Counted from the stretch's first letter, positions 1 to 6,270 are shown. The stretch is 8,201 bases of DNA from Erythrobacter sp. (GCA_013214365.1 JABSPI010000023.1:1-8201), one strand, 5' to 3'. Program-made: numbers and translations. The notes: generated by a model from the sequence alone, not told the origin.

Positions 1-260
1 AAAATGCCGGCATGGACCCCGACAATCTGCCGACCAGCGATCCCTCGAAAATGAATTTCGGCTCGGGCGGCAATACCAAAGCCAAAGCTTGGAAGGACAT
101 CTGGGGCTCCGGTCAGGGGATTGGCGCGGTCAAATCGGTGGGCACAGTCGAAGATATGGTTACCCGGTTCGAACGCGAATATCACGACGGAGTCGCCGCG
201 CTGGGTAATGCGACCAGCGCTTACGCACCATGGGCGGATGTGGAGCAAGCGGCGGAATAA
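1..260 (+). CDS. Nitronate monooxygenase-like flavoprotein, C-terminal end (partial)
   Basis: This is the last 86 or so codons of a gene that starts left of the window. The frame is open from position 3 (N-A-G-M-D-P-D-N-L-P) to a TAA at 258-260. The ATG at 12 is therefore probably an internal Met and not the start. The segment with NFGSGG, then KAWKDIWGSGQGIGAVK, then an ED-V-RFEREY helix matches the C-terminal part of the nitronate monooxygenase / 2-nitropropane dioxygenase family, as I remember that family. These are FMN-dependent TIM-barrel enzymes that oxidise alkyl nitronates, and many members have unknown physiological substrates. The GSGQGIG stretch falls where the family has a glycine-rich loop near the flavin site. 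The catalytic His and the main FMN-phosphate loop lie outside the window, so the exact activity cannot be judged. No terminator hairpin with a T run follows the stop. Confidence 0.82.
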   Translation, partial: NAGMDPDNLPTSDPSKMNFGSGGNTKAKAWKDIWGSGQGIGAVKSVGTVEDMVTRFEREYHDGVAALGNATSAYAPWADVEQAAE

Positions 261-276
261 CGACGCTCGCGCGCGC

Positions 277-476
277 TCAGTTCGCTTTCCACAATTCTTC
301 GACCATCGCATCAATCTCGGCACAGTCAAACCCGGTGCCCAGCGGATGATGGCGGATTGCCCAGCGACAAATGCCTTGAGGGCAGAGCGGGCCATTTGCC
401 ATGGGCAAACAACAGATATAGTCCGCCCCTTGCGGGATCGGCTTCTAGAGCGGTCAGAAAATAGTCCTCAGATTTT
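277..476 (-). pseudogene. Possible decayed gene end, frameshifted, family unknown
   Basis: On the minus strand a frame is open from 444 down to a TGA at 279-277 and reads as protein-like sequence ending HHPLGTGFDCAEIDAM then VEELWKAN. Just upstream, in another minus frame (about 476 to 432), the sequence EDYFLTALEADPARG also looks protein-like. Joining the two near 420-435 gives a plausible C-terminus of about 65 residues, so a one- or two-base frameshift is likely. Both pieces are bounded upstream by stop codons and neither has a start with a ribosome binding site. The amphipathic, acidic ending is typical of a real C-terminus. I do not recognise the family and give no function. It could instead be a chance reading in GC-rich DNA; the remnant reading is inference. 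Confidence 0.33.
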
Positions 477-507
477 CAAAATCCGCGTATCATTAAAGTT
501 ACAAACC

Positions 508-545
508 CATCAATCTCAAATCAGGAATAACGCCGAGATTTGATG
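508..545. repeat. Imperfect inverted repeat in AT-rich spacer
   Basis: CATCAATCTC at 508-517 faces GAGATTTGATG at 535-545, forming a stem of about ten pairs with one bulged base around a 17-base loop. An alternative register pairs TCAAATC with GATTTGA. The stretch from about 465 to 660 is visibly richer in A and T than the flanking genes. No T run follows on either strand, so it is a poor intrinsic terminator, and its role is unknown. The rest of the 261-593 spacer, outside this repeat, the decayed gene end at 277-476 and the hairpin at 576-594, shows nothing I can support. Confidence 0.35.
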
Positions 546-575
546 CAACCGAAACGAACAGCACCCACTCTTAGC

Positions 576-594
576 ATGAGAGCATTTATCTCAT
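576..594 (-). terminator. Weak hairpin at the stop of the flavodoxin-like gene
   Basis: ATGAGA (576-581) and TCTCAT (589-594) form a perfect 6-bp inverted repeat around a 7-base loop. On the minus strand it begins at the last base of the TGA stop of the flavodoxin-like gene. The position suits a transcript end or mRNA 3' protection. The stem is short and AT-rich and is not followed by a T run, so this is only a candidate. Confidence 0.25.
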
Positions 595-1070
595 CAGAAC
601 ACCCCAAGAGTGATCCCCTCCCCCATAGACATACCAAGTGTATGGCACTTTTGTAGAATTTTTGTAGGCACGGTTTTGGCAGCAAGAATTTCCTGCGCGC
701 TCTGGGCCGAAAAATTTACGATCAACGGTTCGGCAACCCGTTTGAGACGCCATCCGGTTGCAATCCGATCCAACTGGCGCTGGGCCCCCTGCCCGTCCGA
801 CCCCGCGGCAATGATCGTGGCGTAGGGACGCCCTTCGATCTGGCCCAAAACGGGGTAGTAATTGGTATCGAACATCTCTTTCATCGCCCCGCTCATCGTC
901 GCGAGGTTTTCCGGGCACACAAACACATAGCCTGACGCGGCAAGCAGATCCTGCGCGGTGACATCGCCTGCGCGCATCAAACGCGCAGCCTCATGCTGCG
1001 CCGCTGCGTGAGCCATGGCCTCGCTCGCGCCGGTGCGACTGTGCCAGATTACCAGCATATGTGCCGCCAT
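594..1070 (-). CDS. Flavodoxin-fold NAD(P)H-dependent oxidoreductase (FMN-binding)
   Basis: This is a complete 158-residue cytoplasmic protein of the flavodoxin / NADPH-dependent FMN reductase superfamily. Such proteins bind FMN and move electrons from NAD(P)H to small acceptors such as quinones; the acceptor here is unknown. After the first beta strand (MLVIWH) comes the FMN-phosphate loop SRTGAS (residues 11-16). The strand GYVFVCPEN follows, with the motif PENLATMSGAMKEMFD (53-68) that shapes the flavin pocket. A third core strand, YATIIAAGSDGQGA, spans about residues 83-96. The ending LGVF resembles the usual family end, so the gene looks full length. I chose the ATG at 1070 because AAGGAG lies 8 bases upstream (1084-1079). 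An in-frame start at 1124 would add 18 residues ahead of the first strand and has no such site. The gene is divergent from recJ across 134 bases, so the two are not co-transcribed. The family call is firm and the physiological role is not. Confidence 0.85.
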   Translation of the reverse strand: MAAHMLVIWHSRTGASEAMAHAAAQHEAARLMRAGDVTAQDLLAASGYVFVCPENLATMSGAMKEMFDTNYYPVLGQIEGRPYATIIAAGSDGQGAQRQLDRIATGWRLKRVAEPLIVNFSAQSAQEILAAKTVPTKILQKCHTLGMSMGEGITLGVF

Positions 1071-1204
1071 GTGCCGCTCTCCTTGATGCCGGGCGTATTC
1101 CCCGGGCCTGACAATCCCGCTCAATTGCCAGATCGACCTGCAGATTGTCGATAGCTGTCATGCCCCGTCTGTTGCCGGCTGTCGCAATCGTCTACCCTTG
1201 ATCT

Positions 1205-2992
1205 ATGACTTTGGCTTACTCATCGCATGTTCTGGGTGTATCTCAATCCTTGGCGGGCCGCGCATGGCAATGGCGCGGCGGGAATATGGAATTGGGGGCC
1301 GACACACAGGGCCTTGGCAATGATATCCTCACCCAATTGATGCTGACACGCGGCGTTGCCCCCGAAGAGGTCGCCAAACACGCAAAGCCGACAATGCGCG
1401 AATTTTTGCCCGACCCATCCGCATTTCGCGACATGGACCGCGCCGCGCAGCGGATTGCCAATGCGGTGTTGGCCCAAGAAAAAATCACTATTTACGGCGA
1501 TTACGATGTCGATGGCGCAACCAGCGCGGCTTTGCTGGTCGAATTGTTGCGCATGTTGGGGGCCGAGGCCGGCTATTACATCCCCGACCGCCTGCTCGAG
1601 GGCTATGGCCCAACGGGCGAGGCATTGGTCCAGCTCGCCGAAGAAGGCTCGGATCTGATTGTGACGGTCGATTGCGGCGCGATGGCGCATGAGGCGCTGA
1701 CCATGGCGCAAAAGGCCGGTGTCGATGTGATCGTGGTCGATCACCACAAATGTTCGCCCGACCTTCCCCCGACCGCGGCGCTGGTCAATCCCAACCGGCT
1801 CGACGAAAGCGATCTGGCGGCGAGCCATGGCCATCTGGCCGCGGTGGGCGTTGCCTTCCTGCTGGGAATCGCAATTGTGCGCCATTTGCGCACCGAGGGG
1901 TTTTTTGAAGCCCGCAAGGAGCCAGATTTGATGGGGCTGCTCGATCTGGTGGCGCTGGGCACAGTGGCGGATGTTGCCGCGCTGCACGGGCTTAACCGCG
2001 CCTTTGTTGCGCAAGGGCTGAAAGTGCTGGCGCGGCGCGAGCGGATCGGGATGGCGGCATTGATGGATGCCAGCCGGCTCAAACGTGCGCCGATTGCCTC
2101 TGATCTGGGCTTTGCTCTGGGGCCGCGCATCAATGCCGGCGGGCGGATCGGCGAATCGACGCTGGGCGTGCGGCTTTTAACCACCACCGATCCCGAAGAG
2201 GCGCGCGATATTGCGGAAAAACTCTCCGCCCTCAACGAAGAGCGCCGCGCGATCGAGGCGCAAGTGCAGGCCGAGGCCGAGGCGCAATTGGATGGGCAAC
2301 ACAATATGGCGGTGCAGGTTCTGGCCGGAACCGGATGGCACCCCGGCGTGATCGGAATTGTCGCAGGCCGGATCAAGGAAAAGACCGGCAAACCCTCGAT
2401 CGTCATCGCGCTCGACGAGGCTGAGGGCACGGGCAAAGGCTCGGGCCGCTCGATCAGCGGGGTCGATTTGGGCGCAGCGATCATCGCCGCGCGCGAGGCA
2501 GATTTATTGGTTGCGGGCGGCGGTCACGCAATGGCGGCCGGGCTGACCATTCCCTCGGGCAAGCTGGCTGATTTCACCGAATTCCTAAACGACCGGCTGG
2601 CGCGCGATGTTGACCATGCGCGCCTGTCGCAAGTTATGCAGCTTGATCTAAGTCTCGCGCCCGGCGGGTTGACGCCCGATCTGGTGGAAACGTTGGATGC
2701 GGCCGGACCTTATGGTGTGGGATGGCCCGCGCCGCGCGTGGCGGTGGGGCCGGTGCGAATCGTCAAATGCGACATCGTCGGCAAAGACCATTTGCGCGTC
2801 ATCGCCAGCGGCCGCGATGGAAAATCGTTCAAAGCCATCGCCTTCCGCGCAGCCGAAAGCGAAATGGCGCAAACCCTGCTGCACCGCGCCAAGGGGCGGC
2901 TGTTCCATCTGGCCGGGCGGGTGAAGATCGACGATTGGGGCCCGCGCCCCGCGGCGGAATTGCATCTCGAAGATGCCGCTTTTGCCGATTGA
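1205..2992 (+). CDS. recJ: Single-stranded-DNA-specific 5'-3' exonuclease RecJ
   Basis: RecJ degrades single-stranded DNA 5' to 3' in the cytoplasm, using Mn2+ or Mg2+, during RecF-pathway recombination, mismatch repair and base-excision repair. The 595 residues match the usual 560-600. The DHH phosphoesterase motifs appear in order: DYDVDG at 99-104, VDCG at 155-158, DHH at 179-181, and the GTVADVA segment at 252-258 carrying a further metal-ligand Asp. GPRINAGGRIG (307-317) follows. The DHHA1 domain has GWHPGVIGIVAGRI (377-390) and GGGHAMAAG (438-446). The C-terminal part (about 475-595) fits the RecJ OB-fold. I kept the ATG at 1205, although no clear Shine-Dalgarno precedes it, because LGVSQSLAGRAW (residues 10-21) is the conserved start of alphaproteobacterial RecJ; the later Met28 would remove it. 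DHH is followed by KC where many homologues have an acidic or polar residue, but all catalytic acids are present. The gene is probably monocistronic, with the tRNA gene after it having its own promoter. Confidence 0.96.
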   Translation: MTLAYSSHVLGVSQSLAGRAWQWRGGNMELGADTQGLGNDILTQLMLTRGVAPEEVAKHAKPTMREFLPDPSAFRDMDRAAQRIANAVLAQEKITIYGDYDVDGATSAALLVELLRMLGAEAGYYIPDRLLEGYGPTGEALVQLAEEGSDLIVTVDCGAMAHEALTMAQKAGVDVIVVDHHKCSPDLPPTAALVNPNRLDESDLAASHGHLAAVGVAFLLGIAIVRHLRTEGFFEARKEPDLMGLLDLVALGTVADVAALHGLNRAFVAQGLKVLARRERIGMAALMDASRLKRAPIASDLGFALGPRINAGGRIGESTLGVRLLTTTDPEEARDIAEKLSALNEERRAIEAQVQAEAEAQLDGQHNMAVQVLAGTGWHPGVIGIVAGRIKEKTGKPSIVIALDEAEGTGKGSGRSISGVDLGAAIIAAREADLLVAGGGHAMAAGLTIPSGKLADFTEFLNDRLARDVDHARLSQVMQLDLSLAPGGLTPDLVETLDAAGPYGVGWPAPRVAVGPVRIVKCDIVGKDHLRVIASGRDGKSFKAIAFRAAESEMAQTLLHRAKGRLFHLAGRVKIDDWGPRPAAELHLEDAAFAD

Positions 2993-3049
2993 GACCTGAC
3001 GTTTTGAACAGTCCGATGCAATTTTTATCAAATCGGGCGCATACAGGGC

Positions 3050-3078
3050 TTGACCGATTCATCCCGCACCCCTAGATG
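3050..3078 (+). promoter_or_regulatory. Sigma-70-type promoter for tRNA-Glu
   Basis: TTGACC (3050-3055) and TAGATG (3073-3078) are separated by exactly 17 bases. The -35 matches the TTGACA consensus at five of six positions and the -10 is a moderate match to TATAAT. The predicted start of transcription, near 3085, lies about a dozen bases before the tRNA, leaving a short 5' leader for RNase P to remove. This is the best-formed housekeeping promoter in the window. Confidence 0.65.
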
Positions 3079-3097
3079 CGCGCTTCGCAACGAGCGT

Positions 3098-3172
3098 GGC
3101 CCGTTCGTCTAGCGGTTAGGACGCGGCCCTTTCACGGCTGAAACACGGGTTCGATTCCCGTACGGGTCACCA
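3098..3172 (+). tRNA. tRNA-Glu (anticodon UUC)
   Basis: The 75-base gene folds as a full cloverleaf with CCA encoded at 3170-3172. The acceptor stem pairs GGCCCGT with ACGGGTC, including one G-U pair. The anticodon arm is CGGCC / CTTTCAC / GGCTG, with the anticodon TTC at 3131-3133, which reads glutamate codons GAA and GAG. The T arm holds the invariant GGTTCGATTCC and the D arm has AGCGGTTAGGA. Besides translation, charged Glu-tRNA feeds tetrapyrrole synthesis in organisms that use the C5 route, and Gln-tRNA formation where GatCAB is used; neither can be judged here. No direct repeat of the tRNA 3' end is seen downstream, so there is no sign of an integrated element. Confidence 0.97.
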
Positions 3173-3523
3173 CGCAAACCTTTTGTTGCGATCGCGCCAA
3201 TCCTGCCCCCCAGGTGGCGCCCGGTCTAACAGAAATTTCCATATCCATCCCGGCGGCGCGAATGTGCGTCCAAAAATGCCGGTTGCCGCCCGCGACCATG
3301 GCCGCCGGCTCGCAATGGCTGGCCTCCTCTTGCCCGCTATTCGCGGCACCTGCGCCTTTTGTGCCTGTGTCGCTGTGCGGCGCGATTGTGTGGCTATTGC
3401 GCCCCCTTATGTGCACGCGGCAAGAATGACCGCTGGTGGCCTGCAACAATGCATTCCTCCCGATGATAAAAACCGCGCTGACAAGGTTTGACCTTGCGCC
3501 TTTGCGCGGTAAATCCCACAGCC
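3173..3523. other. Spacer between tRNA-Glu and phoR without a convincing gene
   Basis: About 350 bases hold no gene I can support. Several short frames cross it on both strands, but none has a recognisable domain with a good ribosome binding site. One plus-strand frame from a GTG at 3214 to 3429 contains a hydrophobic run (FVPVSLCGAIVWLL), but its start is poor and its composition looks like chance. The phoR promoter must lie here, or further upstream, but I see no clear -35/-10 pair and no Pho-box-like GTCA repeat. The only structured part is the hairpin at 3472-3510. A small RNA in this spacer cannot be excluded. Confidence 0.5.
3472..3510 (+). promoter_or_regulatory. Nested hairpin in the phoR leader
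   Basis: The perfect inner hairpin CAAGGT-TTG-ACCTTG (3482-3496) sits inside an outer pair, ACCGCG (3472-3477) and CGCGGT (3505-3510). Together they could form a two-tier stem ending 13 bases before the phoR ATG at 3524. There it could hinder ribosome loading or serve as a protein-binding dyad. No T run follows, and ending transcription so close to the start would make little sense. The function is inference; the symmetry is plain in the sequence. Confidence 0.42.
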
Positions 3524-4708
3524 ATGAGCATGCTGCAGTCGATTCCTCGCACAGGCGTTATTCTCGCTCTGGTGGCTTTTGTCGCCATGCTCGTAATGGA
3601 CATCGATCCGGTGATCGCCACTGCGGTTCTGGTGCTGTGGATCGGTTCTCTTTTGGTCATATCGGCCAAGCCGCCGCCCATGCCGGCAAACAGCAAAGCG
3701 AAATTGTTCTCGCCCGATTCGATCAGCGACCTGACCGAGAATTCTGCGACACCGATTTTCGTTACCGAAAAAAGCACCATCGCCAGCGCCAATCGCGCCG
3801 CGCGCAAATTGCTGGGCCGTCATGTTGTTGGACAAGACGCCCGCGTGGTCTTGCGCCAGCCCAAGGCGATCAAACTTCTCAACAAGGAGAAGTCGGGGCA
3901 AGCCATTGTGCGCGGGCTTGTTCGCCGTCAGGATATCTGGAAAATCAACCGCCAGACGCTCGACGATGACCTCGCGGTGATCGAATTGATCAACCAAACC
4001 GCAGAAGCCGATATCAGCCGCGCGCACACCGATTTCGTCGCCAATGCCAGCCACGAATTGCGCACGCCGCTGGCGGCGATCATTGGCTATGTCGAAACGC
4101 TGCAGGAAAGCCCGCAGGACCTGGCCCAACCTACCGCTAGCAAATTCCTCAACACGATCGAAAAAGAGGCACAGCGTATGCAGGCGCTGATCAGCGATCT
4201 GATGAGCCTGTCGCGGGTCGAAGCGGGCAAACATGACCTGCCCGAAACCGTGTTGGAATTGCAACCGATCGTCGAACGCGCCGCCCGCGATGCCGCCGGC
4301 CCCGACCGAGCCGAACGACTTGACCTCAACCTGACCGAAAACCCCGCCATTCGCGGTGACCAACAACAGATTGAGCAGGTGATCCGCAATCTGGTCGACA
4401 ACGCCCTCAAATACGGGAACGAGGGATCACCGGTGCGGGTGGATCTCGATCTCAGCCAGAACGGCGAGGCGCGCATCTCGGTAAGTGACCAAGGCGAAGG
4501 CATCGCCCCCGATCAGGTTCCGCACCTCACCCGCAGGTTTTACCGCACCGATCCGGGCAGAAGCCGGGCATCGGGCGGCACCGGTTTGGGCCTCGCGATT
4601 GTGAAACATATCGTTGAGCGACATACGGGCCGCCTCGATATCGAAAGCCAGCTTGGTGTGGGCACGACGGTGACTATCCGGCTGCCCGTGACAAAGGCGT
4701 CTGCGTAA
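3524..4708 (+). CDS. phoR: Phosphate-regulon sensor histidine kinase PhoR
   Basis: PhoR is the inner-membrane kinase that phosphorylates PhoB when phosphate is scarce and works with the Pst transporter and PhoU. Counting from the ATG at 3524 the protein has 394 residues. Two hydrophobic segments (about 11-25 and 29-47) are joined by a very short periplasmic turn, as in PhoR proteins that lack a sensing domain. A PAS-like region spans about 66-155. The H-box SHELRTP (176-182) has the phospho-accepting His177. The N-box NLVDNALKY is at 289-297, G1 DQGEGI at 322-327, the F-box region near FYRTD at 339-343, and G2 GGTGLGLAIVKH at 351-362. All key residues are intact. An in-frame TTG at 3488 would add 12 residues but lies in the loop of a hairpin, so ATG 3524 (or 3530) is better. 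The assignment to PhoR over other kinases rests on the architecture plus the porin, pstS and pstC that follow. phoB is not adjacent on the left. Confidence 0.9.
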   Translation: MSMLQSIPRTGVILALVAFVAMLVMDIDPVIATAVLVLWIGSLLVISAKPPPMPANSKAKLFSPDSISDLTENSATPIFVTEKSTIASANRAARKLLGRHVVGQDARVVLRQPKAIKLLNKEKSGQAIVRGLVRRQDIWKINRQTLDDDLAVIELINQTAEADISRAHTDFVANASHELRTPLAAIIGYVETLQESPQDLAQPTASKFLNTIEKEAQRMQALISDLMSLSRVEAGKHDLPETVLELQPIVERAARDAAGPDRAERLDLNLTENPAIRGDQQQIEQVIRNLVDNALKYGNEGSPVRVDLDLSQNGEARISVSDQGEGIAPDQVPHLTRRFYRTDPGRSRASGGTGLGLAIVKHIVERHTGRLDIESQLGVGTTVTIRLPVTKASA

Positions 4709-4732
4709 CGGCTCTGAGATATTGCAATCGAA

Positions 4733-4771
4733 CTGTCATAAACGAGTCACACAAGTCATTTTCGCGTCACA
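4733..4771 (+). promoter_or_regulatory. Tandem Pho-box-like PhoB sites upstream of the porin
   Basis: The stretch from 4733 (CTGTCATAAACGAGTCAC) agrees with the E. coli Pho box, CTGTCATAWAWCTGTCAY, at 15 of 18 positions. A second unit, AAGTCATTTTCGCGTCAC, follows at once. The GTCA cores begin at 4735, 4746, 4755 and 4766, that is at 11, 9 and 11 bases. The 11-base step is the known repeat of a PhoB half-site. Two dimers of phosphorylated PhoB could bind side by side. The -10 region would then lie near CATACAGG (4779-4786), a weak match, as expected for an activator-dependent promoter that lacks a -35. The sites lie 66 bases before the porin start and probably drive the porin, and perhaps pstS-pstC by read-through. 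Confidence 0.75.
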
Positions 4772-4792
4772 CACCGGACATACAGGGCTTTC

Positions 4793-4805
4793 GAGCGCAT
4801 CGCTC
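4793..4805 (+). repeat. Small hairpin in the porin 5' leader
   Basis: GAGCG-CAT-CGCTC is a perfect 5-bp stem with a 3-base loop. It lies downstream of the Pho boxes and about 30 bases before the porin ATG. If transcription starts near 4790 it would stand at the very 5' end of the mRNA, a place where stems can stabilise abundant outer-membrane-protein messages. Its short length means it could be chance. Confidence 0.3.
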
Positions 4806-4836
4806 ATCCCGGTATTTTCTGGAGATTCGAAAGAAT

Positions 4837-6216
4837 ATGAAAAGTCTCAAACCGCTGGTCGTTTCCCTTGCAATTCTAGGCAGTTCTGTCTCGTCTCAAG
4901 CAGTCGCACAGGCCAATCCAAGCACTTCTGAAGAGATCGCCGCGCTGCGCGCCGAGCTGATTCGCATGTCGGATCGTCTCGCAGAGCTTGAGCAGGAGCT
5001 GGCTGAAACCAAACAAACCGCCAACACCGCGATTGAAGCCTCGGCAGAGGCATCAGCGGAGGCATCGGCGCTCGCGGCTAATGTGGCCGAAGACGACGAT
5101 CTAAACGTCAAATTCAAAGCCGCGCCCGAAATGTCTGACGGCAATGGCTGGAGCTTCAAGCCGCGCGGCCGGATCAATATGGACTTCGGCTATGTCGGCG
5201 CACCCAGCTCGACCGGCGCTGATAGCGGTTTTGACGCTGAAGCCCGCCGGGTACGGCTCGGCGCATCGGGCAAAATCCCGGGCGGATTTGGCTACAAGGT
5301 TGAAGCCGACTTTGGCGAGAACGACCTCGCTCTCAAAGATGCCATCATCACCTATTCAGATGGCGGCCTGACCCTCACCGCGGGTCAACACAACACCTTC
5401 CAAGGTCTCGAAGAGCTTTCAAGCAGTCTCAACACCTCTTTCATCGAGCGTTCGGCATGGACCGATGCATTTGGGTTTGAGCGGCGGATCGGTGTCTCGG
5501 CCCAATACAAGACCGACAATGTTCTGCTCCAAGGTGGTGTATTCGCTGACGACAGCGAAGACCTGCCCAATGGCAATAACAGCTTTGATGGCCGTGTGGT
5601 TTTCGCGCCCAAATCCGGTTCGACCCAGCTCCATTTTGGCGGCTCGATCCACTACAACAATCTGGGCGATGGCAGCACTGTGCGCTACCGCGCGCGTCCG
5701 TTGGTGCACTTCACCGATGATCGCTTCGTCAACACGGGTCGTTTCTCGGCCGAGAGTGAATTTGGCCTCGGGCTCGAAGCAGCAGCGATTGCCGGTCCGT
5801 TCCATGTTGCACTCGAAGGCTTCTCGCAATCGGTCGATCGTCCCACCGGTTTTGAAGACCCCAGCTTCTTTGGTGCATCGGCCGAAGTCGGCATGTTCCT
5901 GACCCAAGGCGATCGTCGCGGTTACAAGCTGGGCAAGTTTGACCGGGTCAAACCCCAAAGCCCGGTTGGCGAAGGCGGCATGGGCGCGCTTCAGGTGAAC
6001 CTGCGCTATGACCATCTCGACCTTAACGACAAGGACATTTTGGGCGGCACGCAGGACAGTGTGCAAGCGTCGTTGATCTGGACTCTCACCGACTACACCC
6101 GCCTGCTGTTCAATTACGGCCTGCTTTCTTATGATGATGCCGCTTTCCCAGAGGATGACGGCAACACATCCTACGACGTTCACGTCTTTGGCGTGCGCGC
6201 CCAGGTCGATTTTTGA
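4837..6216 (+). CDS. Phosphate-selective porin, OprP/OprO type
   Basis: This is an outer-membrane beta-barrel channel of the OprO/OprP family, which lets phosphate or polyphosphate into the periplasm. The precursor has 459 residues. Its signal peptide has the positive start MKSLK, a hydrophobic core (LVVSLAILG), and a likely cleavage after A-Q-A at residue 26. Residues about 31-85 form a predicted coiled coil with an Ala/Glu-rich EASA tandem; this N-terminal part may trimerise. The barrel follows, starting near WSFKPRGRINMDFGYV and rich in alternating aromatic and polar strands (VRLGASGKIPGGFGYKVEADFG, LTLTAGQHNTFQG, LIWTLTDYTRLLFNYG). The protein ends in VDF, the terminal Phe recognised by the BAM machinery. 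GGAG (4821-4824) lies about 12 bases before the ATG. The gene sits between phoR and pstS behind two Pho boxes, so phosphate-starvation control is likely. Whether phosphate or polyphosphate is preferred cannot be read from the sequence. Confidence 0.87.
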   Translation: MKSLKPLVVSLAILGSSVSSQAVAQANPSTSEEIAALRAELIRMSDRLAELEQELAETKQTANTAIEASAEASAEASALAANVAEDDDLNVKFKAAPEMSDGNGWSFKPRGRINMDFGYVGAPSSTGADSGFDAEARRVRLGASGKIPGGFGYKVEADFGENDLALKDAIITYSDGGLTLTAGQHNTFQGLEELSSSLNTSFIERSAWTDAFGFERRIGVSAQYKTDNVLLQGGVFADDSEDLPNGNNSFDGRVVFAPKSGSTQLHFGGSIHYNNLGDGSTVRYRARPLVHFTDDRFVNTGRFSAESEFGLGLEAAAIAGPFHVALEGFSQSVDRPTGFEDPSFFGASAEVGMFLTQGDRRGYKLGKFDRVKPQSPVGEGGMGALQVNLRYDHLDLNDKDILGGTQDSVQASLIWTLTDYTRLLFNYGLLSYDDAAFPEDDGNTSYDVHVFGVRAQVDF

Positions 6217-6227
6217 TCACTTAATCG

Positions 6228-6259
6228 TGTGACGAGCAGTTTATTTCACATTCGTCACA
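6228..6259. repeat. 8-bp inverted repeat between porin and pstS
   Basis: TGTGACGA (6228-6235) and TCGTCACA (6252-6259) are perfect inverted copies separated by 16 bases, starting 12 bases after the porin stop. Each arm contains a GTCACA core like that of the Pho boxes upstream of the porin, one on each strand. It could be a hairpin that ends or trims the porin message, which would lower pstS relative to the porin. No T run follows, so a plain intrinsic terminator is unlikely. It could also be a dyad operator in front of pstS. Confidence 0.4.
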
Positions 6260-6270
6260 AATCCGAAACT

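Noticed and set aside
12..260. A small complete 82-residue gene starting at ATG 12
   Set aside because: The frame is open to the left edge and the sequence matches the C-terminus of a larger flavoenzyme family, so the ATG is internal.
1155..1185. Three CTGT-containing motifs (1155, 1169, 1179) before recJ that recall a Pho box
   Set aside because: Their spacings are 14 and 10 bases, not 11, only the first has GTCA followed by T, and recJ is not a known phosphate-regulon gene.
1220..2014. Long minus-strand open frame opposite recJ (264 residues)
   Set aside because: It is fully antisense to the conserved RecJ catalytic domain, is rich in His, Gln and Arg as GC-rich shadow frames are, and has no recognisable domain.
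3214..3429. Small plus-strand frame from GTG with a hydrophobic segment, as a possible small membrane protein
   Set aside because: It has no ribosome binding site, the start is weak, and the composition is no different from other chance frames in this spacer.
3132..3449. Minus-strand reading frame of 105 residues ending VTRTGIEPVFQP
   Set aside because: The C-terminal part is the antisense translation of the tRNA-Glu gene, a well-known false protein ending; the rest lacks any domain or ribosome binding site.
3407..4366. Long minus-strand open frame opposite phoR (319 residues)
   Set aside because: It covers the PhoR kinase core in antisense and has a low-complexity composition; PhoR with all its motifs is the real gene.
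3040..4790. CATACAGGGCTT occurs exactly at 3040-3051 (tRNA promoter) and 4779-4790 (porin leader)
   Set aside because: One or two exact 12-base matches are expected by chance in 8 kb, and the flanks do not align convincingly.
5419..6183. Minus-strand open frame opposite the porin (254 residues)
   Set aside because: It is antisense to the porin barrel, with no start site or known motif.
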